Program-made: the position numbers and the translations under genes
Assembly (NCBI RefSeq): GCF_907164905.1
Contig: NZ_CAJRAF010000001.1
Coordinates: 124,001-188,000, forward strand
Source: Dyadobacter sp. CECT 9275
GTDB taxonomy: Bacteria; Bacteroidota; Bacteroidia; Cytophagales; Spirosomataceae
Direction: 5' to 3'
Length of the DNA: 64,000 bases
Notes under the pieces: model-generated
What the model was told of the DNA's origin: nothing
The model's database searches: none
The model's input: only the letters and a program-made list of their open reading frames with translations
Shown: positions 53,216 to 62,707 of the stretch, piece after piece
Layout of the letters: each line of letters begins with the position of its first letter
Position numbering within the stretch: position 1 is the first letter of the stretch

Positions 53216-54307
53216 CTAAACCAAATCAACGGTACGTCCCGTGCGTACAGATTCATCGCAGGCAAATGCAATTTGCAAGCTGGTCACTGCATCCTGCAGG
53301 TGATCGGTAAGATCTGTGTTTTCCAGGATTGCTTTCAGGAAAAAGCGTTGTTCCCTGTTACACAATTCCTGATGGTCGGGCTCGTCTTCCAGGTTGATCC
53401 AGGTATCTTCCTGCACAAATTCATCCTGGTCGTTCAGGTCGGCATGGTGGACGCGGATGGATTCTGTTTTTGTATGAGCTTCTACTGACGATGATTTTCC
53501 GGCTCCGCCTGCGTCCTTTGCCACAATGGAAACCGAGCCTTTGGGGCCTATCACATCCTTCACAAAAAAAGCAGTTTCGCTGATCATTGGTCCCCAGCCC
53601 GCTTCGTACCAGCCCACGGATCCATCTTCAAACCAGATCTGAAGCTGGCCATAGTTGTAGTTTCCGGCAGGGATATCTTCCGTAAGGCGCGCGCCGATCG
53701 CATTCACACGAAGAGGTTTGGAGCGAGTCATCTGGCACATCACATCTATATAATGAACGCCACAGTCCACAATTGGGCTCAGGCTTTTCATCAGGTTGCG
53801 GTGTACGCCCCACATGTAGCCATGGCTTTGCTGGTTCAGGTTCATGCGCATGACCAAGGGTTTGCCGAGGTTCTGAGCCTCTGCCACGAAACGTTCCCAG
53901 GATGGATGATGGCGTAAAATATAACCAACCACTACCTGTTTCCCTGCCTTTTTGGCGGCCGCCACTACATTTTTAGCTCCCTCAACGGTTGCAGCCAATG
54001 GCTTTTCTATGAAAACGTGTGCACCGCTTTCCAATGCCTGAATGGCAAAAGTTTCGTGCGTATCAGGATAGGTGGAAATACAGACTGCATCGGGCCTGGT
54101 TACTTTCAGGGCTTCTTCGTAATCACTGTAAAGGTCGTACCCGCCTCCCAGGTTTTCATTCAGGATTTCTTTGCTTTTTCCGGTTGATACAATTCCGCAA
54201 ATCTCGAAACCGTCCAGTAACTGGTATGCAAAGGCGTGCGATGCACCCATATTACCACAGCCTACCACCAGAACTCTTAGTGGATTTCCATTTTTTAAAG
54301 AAGACAT
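53216..54307 (-). CDS. Gfo/Idh/MocA family oxidoreductase
   Basis: 363 residues. N-terminal NAD(P)-binding fold 'LRVLVVGCGNMGASHAFAYQ' at 10-30, with the conserved 'FIEKPLAATVEGAK' near 95. The C-terminal domain at about 130-340 has 'VDCGVHYIDVMCQM' near 178 with the catalytic His. It should oxidise or reduce a sugar or cyclitol; substrate unknown. Single gene with a terminator after it and a divergent DUF3857 gene upstream. Confidence 0.9.
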   Translation of the reverse strand: MSSLKNGNPLRVLVVGCGNMGASHAFAYQLLDGFEICGIVSTGKSKEILNENLGGGYDLYSDYEEALKVTRPDAVCISTYPDTHETFAIQALESGAHVFIEKPLAATVEGAKNVVAAAKKAGKQVVVGYILRHHPSWERFVAEAQNLGKPLVMRMNLNQQSHGYMWGVHRNLMKSLSPIVDCGVHYIDVMCQMTRSKPLRVNAIGARLTEDIPAGNYNYGQLQIWFEDGSVGWYEAGWGPMISETAFFVKDVIGPKGSVSIVAKDAGGAGKSSSVEAHTKTESIRVHHADLNDQDEFVQEDTWINLEDEPDHQELCNREQRFFLKAILENTDLTDHLQDAVTSLQIAFACDESVRTGRTVDLV

Positions 54308-54564
54308 AGTAACTCAATTAACATTTAGATTGTAAGGATTGCCGGGAGCTCCGGCCACTTTCAGCAGGCAAGTAAAAAACATCAAAAATAAGGAATAAAT
54401 CCGGTATAGAGAAAACTCATAAACGGCATTTATGCTGATAAGCATCATCCTTTTTTTGATTTGTAACCAGTAATAATAAAATATACAATATTAGGGGCAA
54501 AAGAGTTTGAAATTCAAATTAAAGGTTGCAACTATGTGAAAAAACTCACCCTCTATTTAGTACA

Positions 54565-56580
54565 GTGAAACATTCCAGAAATTTACCTTCCGCAAGAGGA
54601 CTGCTGCTCTTTGCATGCCTGATGTTTTCTTTCCAGGCTTTTTCACAAAATGATTACAAACCAAAGTTAGGCCAGATAGACCGGCAGTCTCTGGAAATGA
54701 CGGCCTATGAAAAGGACAGCACGGCTGATGCGGTAGTCCTCTACGACTATGGTGAGGTCCGGTTTATTTACGACTCCAACCTAGGCATTGTGCTGGAGAT
54801 GGAATGTTGGGCACGGATCAAAATCCTGAAAGAATCGGCACTGGACAGAGCTTCTGTTTCGCTGCCCTTCCGGGATGGCGGGGAGTTTAAGCTTGATGAG
54901 CGGATAGACGGCCTAGTAGCGTATACCCACAATCTTGAGAACGGGCAGATCGTCACCACTAAAATGGATCGGAAATCTGTAAAGACCGAAAAGCTGTCCG
55001 ATAAATATAAGGCTTATAAATTCAATCTCCCGAATGTTAAAAAGGGTTCGGTTATTGAATATTCCTATACCAGAAGTACTCCGTTTAATCTGCGTGACAA
55101 GCCGGACGGCTGGTCTTTCCAGGGCTCTGTGCCTTTCAAATGGAGTGAATACAGAATTAAAATCCCTTATTTCCTTGACTACAAAATGGCAATGAAGGGG
55201 TATCTTTCTCTGGATGTGAACGAGCGCCAGCAGGAGAATCTGACGCTCGGGCACAGCACGTATAACGGTGTAGGAACTTCCTACAGGTTCGTAGTGAAGG
55301 ATGCGCCCGCGTTCAGGAATGAGCCGTTGATTACCACTCCGTCGGATTATATATCCCATATCGATTTTGAACTTTCAGGCATATCTGTTAAAGGTGAAAT
55401 AGAGAAAAAGTATTCACAAACCTGGGAAAATGTGGATGAGACACTCAACAGTGTGCCCTGGTTTGGAGGCGAACTGAGAAAGAGCGGGTACCTGAAAGAT
55501 GTGCGGGACAATATAAAAACCACAGCCACTGACCCCGAAAAGCGTATGCTGCTGGCGTATGATTTTGTGAAGGACTATATGAAATGGAATGGAGATTATG
55601 CACTGGGGTCCAGCGGGGGTGTGAAAAAATCGTTTGATGCAAAGAAGGGAACTGCCGGGGAAGTGAACATCATGCTCACCACCTTGCTGCGTGAACTGGG
55701 GCTGGACGCCAACCCGGTTGTATTAAGTACCAGGAGCAACGGGCGGATATCAACCGAATTCGCTCTCATGGATCGGTTTAACTATGTGATCTGCCATGTT
55801 AAAATGGGTGAAAAGGAATATCTGCTGGATGCAACCAATCCCTACGCCAAGCCCGGAATGCTGCCGGAGCATGCCCTGAATGAAATCGGAAGGCTGGTTC
55901 CGTCCAAAGGAACGGGGCGGTTTCTGGAGATAGTACCCAAGGACAGCAGAAGCAGGCTTGATATGATTGAGGCCGTCGTTGACCCGGCAGAAGGCACCCT
56001 CAAAGGAACCTATAATATATCCATGTCGGGTTACGAGGCTTTGAGCTGGCGGGGAAAATACGCAGGGGAGACCGATGACGTATACAAAAAGGAGCTCAGG
56101 AAAAGCTTATCGGACTGGAAAATTGATACCATTACGATCGCCAATAAATCAGAGGACCTGCTGGGCACTGTCAAAATAAAATGTGGTTTTACGATTGAAC
56201 CGGAGAATGCCTCCGAAGATGTGATTTACCTGAACCCGATTATGGTGAACAAATGGACCGAAAACCCGTTGAAGAGCCCCGAGCGTATTTATCCGCTCAA
56301 TATGGCAAGCGGGATTTCGCAGACAGTCATCGCCAACATTAAAATACCGGCAGGATATAAACTGGAAGAGATACCCAAGAGTGAGATCATTTCATTACCA
56401 GAGAAAGCCGGAAAGTTCACTTACCAGGTAAGGCAGGCCGACAATATGATACAGGTGAGTAGTGTGATTGTAGTGAACAAGCTGCAGTTTGCGGCAGAAG
56501 AATATGGAGACCTGAAAGAGCTTTTTGAACGTGTTGTACAAAAACATGCGCAGACACTCGTAATCAAGAAAGTAAACTGA
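54565..56580 (+). CDS. DUF3857/transglutaminase-like protein without the active Cys
   Basis: The frame is open to a TTG at 54526, but the GTG at 54565 starts a typical signal peptide (residues 1-28, ending FQAFSQ); 671 residues. DUF3857 beta domain at about 60-240, transglutaminase-like domain at about 330-430, and a C-terminal beta domain. In the transglutaminase-like part the region reads 'KKGTAGEVNIMLTTLLRELG', with no Cys where the active site should be; the downstream 'RFNYVICHV' and 'YLLDATNPY' follow the fold but lack the His. So it is probably non-enzymatic. Periplasmic. An active-type paralogue follows after 16 bases. Confidence 0.8.
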   Translation: MKHSRNLPSARGLLLFACLMFSFQAFSQNDYKPKLGQIDRQSLEMTAYEKDSTADAVVLYDYGEVRFIYDSNLGIVLEMECWARIKILKESALDRASVSLPFRDGGEFKLDERIDGLVAYTHNLENGQIVTTKMDRKSVKTEKLSDKYKAYKFNLPNVKKGSVIEYSYTRSTPFNLRDKPDGWSFQGSVPFKWSEYRIKIPYFLDYKMAMKGYLSLDVNERQQENLTLGHSTYNGVGTSYRFVVKDAPAFRNEPLITTPSDYISHIDFELSGISVKGEIEKKYSQTWENVDETLNSVPWFGGELRKSGYLKDVRDNIKTTATDPEKRMLLAYDFVKDYMKWNGDYALGSSGGVKKSFDAKKGTAGEVNIMLTTLLRELGLDANPVVLSTRSNGRISTEFALMDRFNYVICHVKMGEKEYLLDATNPYAKPGMLPEHALNEIGRLVPSKGTGRFLEIVPKDSRSRLDMIEAVVDPAEGTLKGTYNISMSGYEALSWRGKYAGETDDVYKKELRKSLSDWKIDTITIANKSEDLLGTVKIKCGFTIEPENASEDVIYLNPIMVNKWTENPLKSPERIYPLNMASGISQTVIANIKIPAGYKLEEIPKSEIISLPEKAGKFTYQVRQADNMIQVSSVIVVNKLQFAAEEYGDLKELFERVVQKHAQTLVIKKVN

Positions 56581-56596
56581 TATCCTGCTGCCGGTT

Positions 56597-58516
56597 ATGA
56601 AAAAATTACATTTAATGATTGTAATGATCAGCTGTGCGTTGGGTACACCTTGTTGTTACGGGCAGGAGGAATTCATTTTCGGGAAAGTTACCCCGGCGCT
56701 CATCAAAGATGCAGATGCGATTATAAGGCTGGAGGAAGATATTTTTGAGGTCCAGTCAAAATCGGAGGCCAGAAGCCGTAAACGGAGAGTCATCACAATT
56801 CTGAATGAAAACGGAGAGTCGAGGTATAGCCAGACCGTGATCGGTTATAACAAGCTTACCAAAATCACGGATGTATCGGGAGCGATATACGGAGCAGATG
56901 GCAAACTCCTCAGAAGGCTAAAAGCTTCGGATATTGAGGACTACAGTGCATCCGGCAATGAGTTGACCGATTCCAGGATAAAGCTTGTTGAATTTGGTAA
57001 AAAAAGCTATCCATATCCCTATACGCTGGAATTGAGCTATGAAACAAAGGATAAAAACATGATGTTTTACCCTGCCTGGGATCCGCTTGGCGGGCCGAAA
57101 ACGTCGGTTGAAAAATCGATTTTCAGAATTACCGTTCCGGCTGGTTTTGAGTTTCGTTACAAGGAGTACAACGGTGTACCGTCGGCGGAGAAATCAAAAG
57201 ACAAAAACGGCAATGACAACTACCAGTGGGTGATGAATAACATTCCGGTTGTAGAGGCAGAATCTTTTCAATTGCCTGACATTGACCTGAATCCCATGGT
57301 ACTGACGGCGCCCAGCGAGTTTGAAATTCAGGATTATGCGGGAAACTTTACCAACTGGCAGGATATGAGTAAGTTTTACTATGACCTTAATGCCGGGAGG
57401 GACGTGCTGCCCGCCGCGACGGTGGAGGAAATCAAAAATCTTGTCAAAGACTGTAAAACTGAAAAAGAAAAGGTGTATCGGATATATAAATGGGTACAGG
57501 GCCGCACCCGTTATTATAGTATCCAACTGGGGATTGGCGGATGGCAAACCATTGATGCCACCACAGTGGCTACGAAAGGATATGGCGATTGCAAGGCACT
57601 GACTAATTTTGTACTGGCATCTTTAAAACAGGCCGGTATAGAGTCGTATGCCGCGCTCATTAAGGCAGGAGATGACGAAAAAATCAATACTGAATTTCCT
57701 TCCAGCCAGTTCAATCATGTGATAGCCTGCACCATTGCTGATAAGGATACCATCTGGCTGGAATGTACCAGTCAGACATCTCAACCCAATTATTTGGGAA
57801 GTTTCACGGGCAACCGGCATGCATTGCTGGTGATGCCGAAAAACGGAAAACTGGTAGCGACACCTGGTTATGATTCCGGGTCGAATTTCAGGCGCAGAAA
57901 TGCCAGTATTAAACTGGATGAAAACGGTGCGGGACAGCTTTCAACCAAAACGGTGTACGGAGGCCTTCAGCACGAATCCAGAAAGAGACTGCTGGATAAC
58001 AGTTCGCATGACGACCAGAGAAAATGGCTGTTGAATAACCTCAATCTGCCGAGTGTAGAATTGAAAAGATTTGAATTTCTGGCAGGGACATCTCTGCAGC
58101 CGGTTGTTACAGAAACACTGGAAATGGATGTCAGGAATTTTGCAGGAAAAACAGGTTCCAGGTTGTTTTTGAAACCAAACCTGATGACCAGGACTGTAGA
58201 ACTACCCATCCAGGCGGAAAGGAAAACGGATTTTTACTTGCCGCCGGGTACTTATAATTTTACGGATGCGGATAGCCTGCGTTTTGAGTTACCTGCCGGT
58301 TTTGTACCCGAATCGGCTTTGCCAGCTTTTAAAATACAATCGGCTTTCGGTGTTTATGAGGCGTCTGCCACGCTTTCGGATAACAAACTCATCTATTTCA
58401 GAAAGCTGACCATGAAGGGAGGAAGATACAAGAAGGCGGAGTATACGGCCTGGCTTGATTTTCTGAAAGCTGTTAAAAAGGCTGACCGCGCGCAGGTGGT
58501 TCTCGTGAAAAAGTAA
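56597..58516 (+). CDS. DUF3857/transglutaminase-like protein with intact Cys-His
   Basis: 639 residues. Signal peptide at 1-22 (MKKLHLMIVMISCALGTPCCYG). DUF3857 domain at about 50-230; transglutaminase-like domain at about 285-400 with Cys in 'TKGYGDCKALTNFVLASL' near 330, His in 'QFNHVIACTI' near 372 and an acidic residue in 'IWLECTSQ' near 387. This is a full thiol-protease/transglutaminase triad, unlike in the gene 16 bases upstream. The two are probably co-transcribed and may work as a pair at the envelope. Substrate unknown. Confidence 0.85.
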   Translation: MKKLHLMIVMISCALGTPCCYGQEEFIFGKVTPALIKDADAIIRLEEDIFEVQSKSEARSRKRRVITILNENGESRYSQTVIGYNKLTKITDVSGAIYGADGKLLRRLKASDIEDYSASGNELTDSRIKLVEFGKKSYPYPYTLELSYETKDKNMMFYPAWDPLGGPKTSVEKSIFRITVPAGFEFRYKEYNGVPSAEKSKDKNGNDNYQWVMNNIPVVEAESFQLPDIDLNPMVLTAPSEFEIQDYAGNFTNWQDMSKFYYDLNAGRDVLPAATVEEIKNLVKDCKTEKEKVYRIYKWVQGRTRYYSIQLGIGGWQTIDATTVATKGYGDCKALTNFVLASLKQAGIESYAALIKAGDDEKINTEFPSSQFNHVIACTIADKDTIWLECTSQTSQPNYLGSFTGNRHALLVMPKNGKLVATPGYDSGSNFRRRNASIKLDENGAGQLSTKTVYGGLQHESRKRLLDNSSHDDQRKWLLNNLNLPSVELKRFEFLAGTSLQPVVTETLEMDVRNFAGKTGSRLFLKPNLMTRTVELPIQAERKTDFYLPPGTYNFTDADSLRFELPAGFVPESALPAFKIQSAFGVYEASATLSDNKLIYFRKLTMKGGRYKKAEYTAWLDFLKAVKKADRAQVVLVKK

Positions 58517-58883
58517 TCGTCGGGCGGGTGGGGTTGTTTTGCAGTATCCTGTCTTGCAATGGGTGGGTATTGGCAGCATTCATGGTAAGATCTGCGAATA
58601 ATTGATTAATTACTGAAAGATATCTCAAACCATAGTCCGTTATCTTTGGAGAAATTTCTGTATACCGGTCACAGCCCGTGTTAATATTTAATCTGGCAAA
58701 AGCTGGCCTATATAGCCAACAGATGCGTATTAATCGTTGGTATGGGCAGTTTACCGAACCTGGAGACGCTACCTACTGTTATGCATGGCAGGCACGGACA
58801 GTTCGGAGAGGCCCGGAATTGTTACCAAGTGATTAACACTCAATCTATATTACCCGCGTACCAAATTTTAAAGTTTAAAAATC
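58517..58883. other. Long leader region before the aldehyde dehydrogenase gene
   Basis: No convincing gene in 367 bases. TATCTTTG at 58641-58648 resembles a −7 element, without a TTG at the right spacing; if used, it would give a leader of about 225 bases. In it, CCGAAC (58754-58759) and GTTCGG (58801-58806) form a perfect 6-bp stem around 41 bases. I recognise no riboswitch class. A 37-codon frame at 58723 has no support. Confidence 0.4.
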
Positions 58884-60368
58884 ATGACAGAGGATATTTC
58901 AACAACTGAATTAGAGAATATACTGGAAAAGGCGCAGCAGGCTTTTTTGATTACAAAACAATATCCTCTTTCCAGAAGGATATCTTTCATGCGTGCCGTT
59001 GCGGATGAAATTGAAGCACTCGGTCCGGAACTTATTGAGGCAGCCATGGCAGAAAGTAATTTGCCCGAGGCCCGGCTGACCGGCGAAAAAGGCAGAACGA
59101 TTTTCCAGTGGAGGAGTTATGCAGATGCAGTTGAACGCGGAGATTCCCTGGCCGCCAGTATTGACACTGCTAATGCAGAACGGACACCTCCCAAGCCCGA
59201 CATCAGAAAAACCAATATACCATTAGGTCCTGTGGCAGTATTTGGCGCAAGCAATTTCCCCTTCGCATTCTCGACTGCAGGCGGGGATACCGCAAGTGCT
59301 ATTGCGGCAGGTTGCCCGGTGGTGGTAAAAGCGCACCCGGGCCATCCCAGAACTTCTCAGCTCATGGCAGACGCCATCAGCCGTGCAGCGGTTAAAAGTG
59401 AGATGCCGGAAGGTATATTTTCGCATGTAGTAAGTTCCACTTATACCACCGGACAGTTGCTGGTAAGCCATCCAGTGATCAAAGCAGTGGGTTTTACAGG
59501 GTCGTACAGAGGCGGAATGGCTTTGGTGGAACTTGGAAATAAAAGGAAAGACCCGATACCGGTGTTCTCGGAAATGGGAAGTATTAACCCCGTGTTTCTG
59601 TTGCCGGAAAAACTGAAAACCTCAGCCTCTGATCTTGCCAAACAATATGCAGGCTCGCTTACGCTGGGAGTTGGACAATTCTGTACCAATCCAGGCCTGG
59701 TAATTGGTACAGAAGGTGAGGATCTGGATACCTTTATCCATTCATTAAAAGAAGTCATAGCTCAGGCATCTCCGGCCAAAATGCTGAACACCGGGATAGC
59801 ACAGGGATATTATATCAATAAGGACATCGTAACGAGCCAGGCAGGTGTGGAAATCGTGGCTGTGGCCGAAGCGGAAATACTGGAAGGACATGGTATTCCT
59901 ACGGTTGCAACGGTATCTTCGGAGGAATTTCTGACCAATGAACACTTGCAGGAAGAGGTGTTCGGACCATTTGCTCTGATCGTGAAATGTAAGGATGTGG
60001 CTGAAATGAAGGCAGTTGCAGATACGATACACGGGCAGCTGACGGCTACTTTACTCGGTACCGGAGAGGACCTCGCAGCCAATCAGGAGCTGATTTCCCT
60101 GATCCAGATCAAATGTGGCAGGATCATGTTTAATAATTTTCCGACGGGCGTGGAGGTATGCAAATCCATGCACCATGGCGGTCCGTTCCCTTCTGCGAGC
60201 GACAGCCGGTTTACCTCCGTTGGTCCGGATGCTATCAAACGTTTCGTTCGCCCGTTCAGTTATCAGAACTGGCCCGATGAATTATTGCCTGATGAACTGA
60301 AAAATGCCAATCCGCTTGGAATATGGCGAACCGTAAATAACGAACTGACAAAGGAAGCCCTGGGGTGA
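58884..60368 (+). CDS. Aldehyde dehydrogenase, alpha-ketoglutaric semialdehyde type
   Basis: 494 residues. ALDH fold with 'GPVAVFGASNFPFAFSTAGGDTASAIAAGCPVVVKAHPGHP' near 112-152, Glu in 'VFSEMGSINPVF' near 231 and catalytic Cys in 'GVGQFCTNPGLV' near 268. The FP-F and MGSINP forms are typical of NADP-dependent 2,5-dioxovalerate (alpha-ketoglutarate semialdehyde) dehydrogenases, which end the oxidative pentose/hexuronate or hydroxyproline pathways. No other pathway gene is adjacent, so the physiological route is not clear. Confidence 0.88.
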   Translation: MTEDISTTELENILEKAQQAFLITKQYPLSRRISFMRAVADEIEALGPELIEAAMAESNLPEARLTGEKGRTIFQWRSYADAVERGDSLAASIDTANAERTPPKPDIRKTNIPLGPVAVFGASNFPFAFSTAGGDTASAIAAGCPVVVKAHPGHPRTSQLMADAISRAAVKSEMPEGIFSHVVSSTYTTGQLLVSHPVIKAVGFTGSYRGGMALVELGNKRKDPIPVFSEMGSINPVFLLPEKLKTSASDLAKQYAGSLTLGVGQFCTNPGLVIGTEGEDLDTFIHSLKEVIAQASPAKMLNTGIAQGYYINKDIVTSQAGVEIVAVAEAEILEGHGIPTVATVSSEEFLTNEHLQEEVFGPFALIVKCKDVAEMKAVADTIHGQLTATLLGTGEDLAANQELISLIQIKCGRIMFNNFPTGVEVCKSMHHGGPFPSASDSRFTSVGPDAIKRFVRPFSYQNWPDELLPDELKNANPLGIWRTVNNELTKEALG

Positions 60369-60426
60369 TCTGATATTTTTACAAGTATTCAATTCAGAGG
60401 CTTTACCAATAAAATAGTAGGTCAAT

Positions 60427-60459
60427 AAAATGGCAATTCCGCAGGGGTTGCCATTTTTT
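60427..60459 (+). terminator. Terminator of the aldehyde dehydrogenase gene
   Basis: AAAATGGCAA (60427-60436) pairs with TTGCCATTTT (60448-60457), 10 bp perfect, 11-base loop, followed by more T. It lies 60 bases after the gene. Confidence 0.9.
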
Positions 60460-60500
60460 AGTGATATACTTACAACTCTATTTCACGACCAAGCCTTATA

Positions 60501-61913
60501 ATGAACGAAAAAACTTCATTCAAGCCGTCTTTGAGCCTTACTGATGCCACCATGCTGGTAGCTGGAAGTATGATCGGTTCGGGTATTTTCATTGTCAGTG
60601 CCGACATAACGCGCCATACCGGAAGCGTAGGCTGGCTTATGTTTGTTTGGCTTATTACAGGATTTATGACCCTGACGGCTGCATTAAGTTATGGTGAACT
60701 GAGCGCGATGTTTCCAAAAGCAGGCGGACAATATGTTTATCTGAAGGAAGCCTACAACCCGCTCATCAGCTTTTTGTATGGCTGGAGTTTTTTTACAGTG
60801 ATCCAAACTGCCACCATTGCTGCTGTGGGGGTTGCCTTTGCCAAATTTACCGCCTACCTCATTCCCCAGCTCAGTGAAGACCTGGTGGCCCTGGACCTGG
60901 GTTTTCTGAAGATATCACCGGCACAGTTGCTTTCAATAGTCATTATTGTATTCCTTACGTTTATTAATACACGTGGAATCAACAGCGGAAAAATCATACA
61001 GACTACCTTTACACTTGCCAAGTTGCTGAGCTTGTTGGGCCTCATCGTTTTCGGGCTGCTTTTTATGAAACCGGAGGTATGGAGTGCCAACTGGGATGCA
61101 GCTGTGATGTGGGATCTTCATAAGCTCAATCTGGATGGAAGTATCGAAACATATACGACCATTGCAGCTTTCGGTGCTATTGCTGCTTCCATGACAGGCT
61201 CAATTTTCAGCAGCGATGCATGGAATAACGTGACGTTCATAGCCGGAGAGATCAAAAATCCGCAGCGGAATATCGGCCTTGCCCTTGGCCTGGGGACGCT
61301 GATCGTTACGCTTATTTACGTATCGACCAACATCATGTATACCGGCGTTTTATCACTTCAGGAAATAGCTGCTTCGGACAAAGACCGAGTGGCAGTATCT
61401 GCCTCACAAATGATATTTGGGAATTGGGGTACCATCATCATTGCGGTAATGATCATGATCTCGACCTTTGGCTGTAATAACGGGCTGATCATGTCAGGCG
61501 CAAGGGTATACTATTCCATGGCCAAAGATGGTTTGTTTTTCAAAAAAGTGGGGGTTCTGAACAAAAACGCCGTTCCCGGATTTGGCCTTTGGATACAGTG
61601 TATCATTGCCTGCCTGTGGAGCCTGAGTGGTAAATATGGTAATCTGCTAGATATGATCTCCTTTGTAGTGGTTGTTTTTTATATGCTCACGATTATAGGT
61701 ATTTTCATTCTCCGGAAAAAAATGCCTGATGCCCCCAGGCCCTACAAAGCTTTCGGGTACCCTTTTCTGCCCATTATTTACGTGATCATGGGCGTGTCTT
61801 TTTGTGTTTTGCTGATCTTCTTCAAGCCGGAGTATACCTGGCCGGGGCTTGTCATTGTGTTGCTGGGTATCCCGGTTTATTACCTCATCGCACGCAAGGA
61901 CATTAAAGCTTAG
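60501..61913 (+). CDS. APC family amino acid permease
   Basis: 470 residues, twelve membrane helices. 'DATMLVAGSMIGSGIFIVSADI' near 15-36 is the unwound first helix (GxxIGSGIF) of the APC fold that binds the substrate backbone. It imports or exchanges an amino acid at the inner membrane; substrate unknown. The upstream aldehyde dehydrogenase is separated by a terminator, so they are independent. Confidence 0.92.
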   Translation: MNEKTSFKPSLSLTDATMLVAGSMIGSGIFIVSADITRHTGSVGWLMFVWLITGFMTLTAALSYGELSAMFPKAGGQYVYLKEAYNPLISFLYGWSFFTVIQTATIAAVGVAFAKFTAYLIPQLSEDLVALDLGFLKISPAQLLSIVIIVFLTFINTRGINSGKIIQTTFTLAKLLSLLGLIVFGLLFMKPEVWSANWDAAVMWDLHKLNLDGSIETYTTIAAFGAIAASMTGSIFSSDAWNNVTFIAGEIKNPQRNIGLALGLGTLIVTLIYVSTNIMYTGVLSLQEIAASDKDRVAVSASQMIFGNWGTIIIAVMIMISTFGCNNGLIMSGARVYYSMAKDGLFFKKVGVLNKNAVPGFGLWIQCIIACLWSLSGKYGNLLDMISFVVVVFYMLTIIGIFILRKKMPDAPRPYKAFGYPFLPIIYVIMGVSFCVLLIFFKPEYTWPGLVIVLLGIPVYYLIARKDIKA

Positions 61914-62083
61914 GCCCGAGAGGGGGAATAAAAGTGTATAAATAGTTGGTCTCCGTTCTCCCTTTCCTGTCTTCATTTTTGCGCGGACAAGCATGTATGT
62001 AGCGTTATTAGGAAACTATCCAAGGGAAACGAGAGCCAGATATGTAGCTATTCGGACTCGAAGCCGGCAATCCACATAAAACG

Positions 62084-62578
62084 TCATAATCGGGCTAACC
62101 TATTTATTTTTCGTTGCCTTCTGAACTGCAAAACGGAACCCAGAATAAACAGTAGGAACAATATGAGAAGCGTCTTGCCAATCAATGGATCTGTCGGCCC
62201 GCTTGCCAAAGGATGTCCCACCGGCACACGGGTGAATGTTTCGTTTACAGTTGGAAGAAGCGACAGAAAGAAGCTGAATGAAAGAAAAAAGTTTTCGAAA
62301 AAACGTGATCGGTTGTTTCCCGGTTTCTTCGCATACAGATAGTAAGCCGTTAAGATCAGGATGATAATTAAAAGTGCAAGAATATGTCCTGGATTGACCC
62401 CTTTGACACTGGAAAGACCCAGAGCTGTCAGTGAGGCAAACAGGGTGAAATAGAAATATATTTTTCCGGATAACTTTCCCAAATCTATCCTGGCGCTTTT
62501 GAATAGAGATACAAATGCTGCGATGATGGCTATAATACCAATAACGGTGTGAAAAATGCCTAAATACGAGAGTCCCAT
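62084..62578 (-). CDS. Four-helix membrane protein, unknown
   Basis: 164 residues, about four membrane helices (residues 5-25, 40-58, 65-85, 130-150), with a 'NETFTRVPVGHPLASGPTDPLIG' loop near 110-135. I recognise no named family. An overlapping minus-strand frame of similar length (62603-62100) was judged a shadow because it lacks a membrane pattern and is rich in His/Tyr/Ser. The gene lies beside the AraC regulator, which it follows on the same strand after about 130 bases. Confidence 0.6.
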   Translation of the reverse strand: MGLSYLGIFHTVIGIIAIIAAFVSLFKSARIDLGKLSGKIYFYFTLFASLTALGLSSVKGVNPGHILALLIIILILTAYYLYAKKPGNNRSRFFENFFLSFSFFLSLLPTVNETFTRVPVGHPLASGPTDPLIGKTLLILFLLFILGSVLQFRRQRKINRLARL

Positions 62579-62707
62579 AATTTTTGTGTTTTATTAATGG
62601 CACAAAGTTGGGCTAATAAAAATAAAATAATTTTATGGATTGGTTCAGATATTTGGTGAATCGGATCTCTGAAACACCGTGTCCTGTTAAAGTCAGGCTA
62701 CATTTGG

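Noticed and set aside
58723..58836. 37-codon frame in the leader before the aldehyde dehydrogenase
   Set aside because: Too short, no ribosome-binding signal or homology; the same bases can form an RNA stem.
62100..62603. 167-codon minus-strand frame overlapping the four-helix membrane protein
   Set aside because: Same strand, different frame; His/Tyr/Ser-rich with no membrane pattern, whereas the chosen frame has regular hydrophobic helices.
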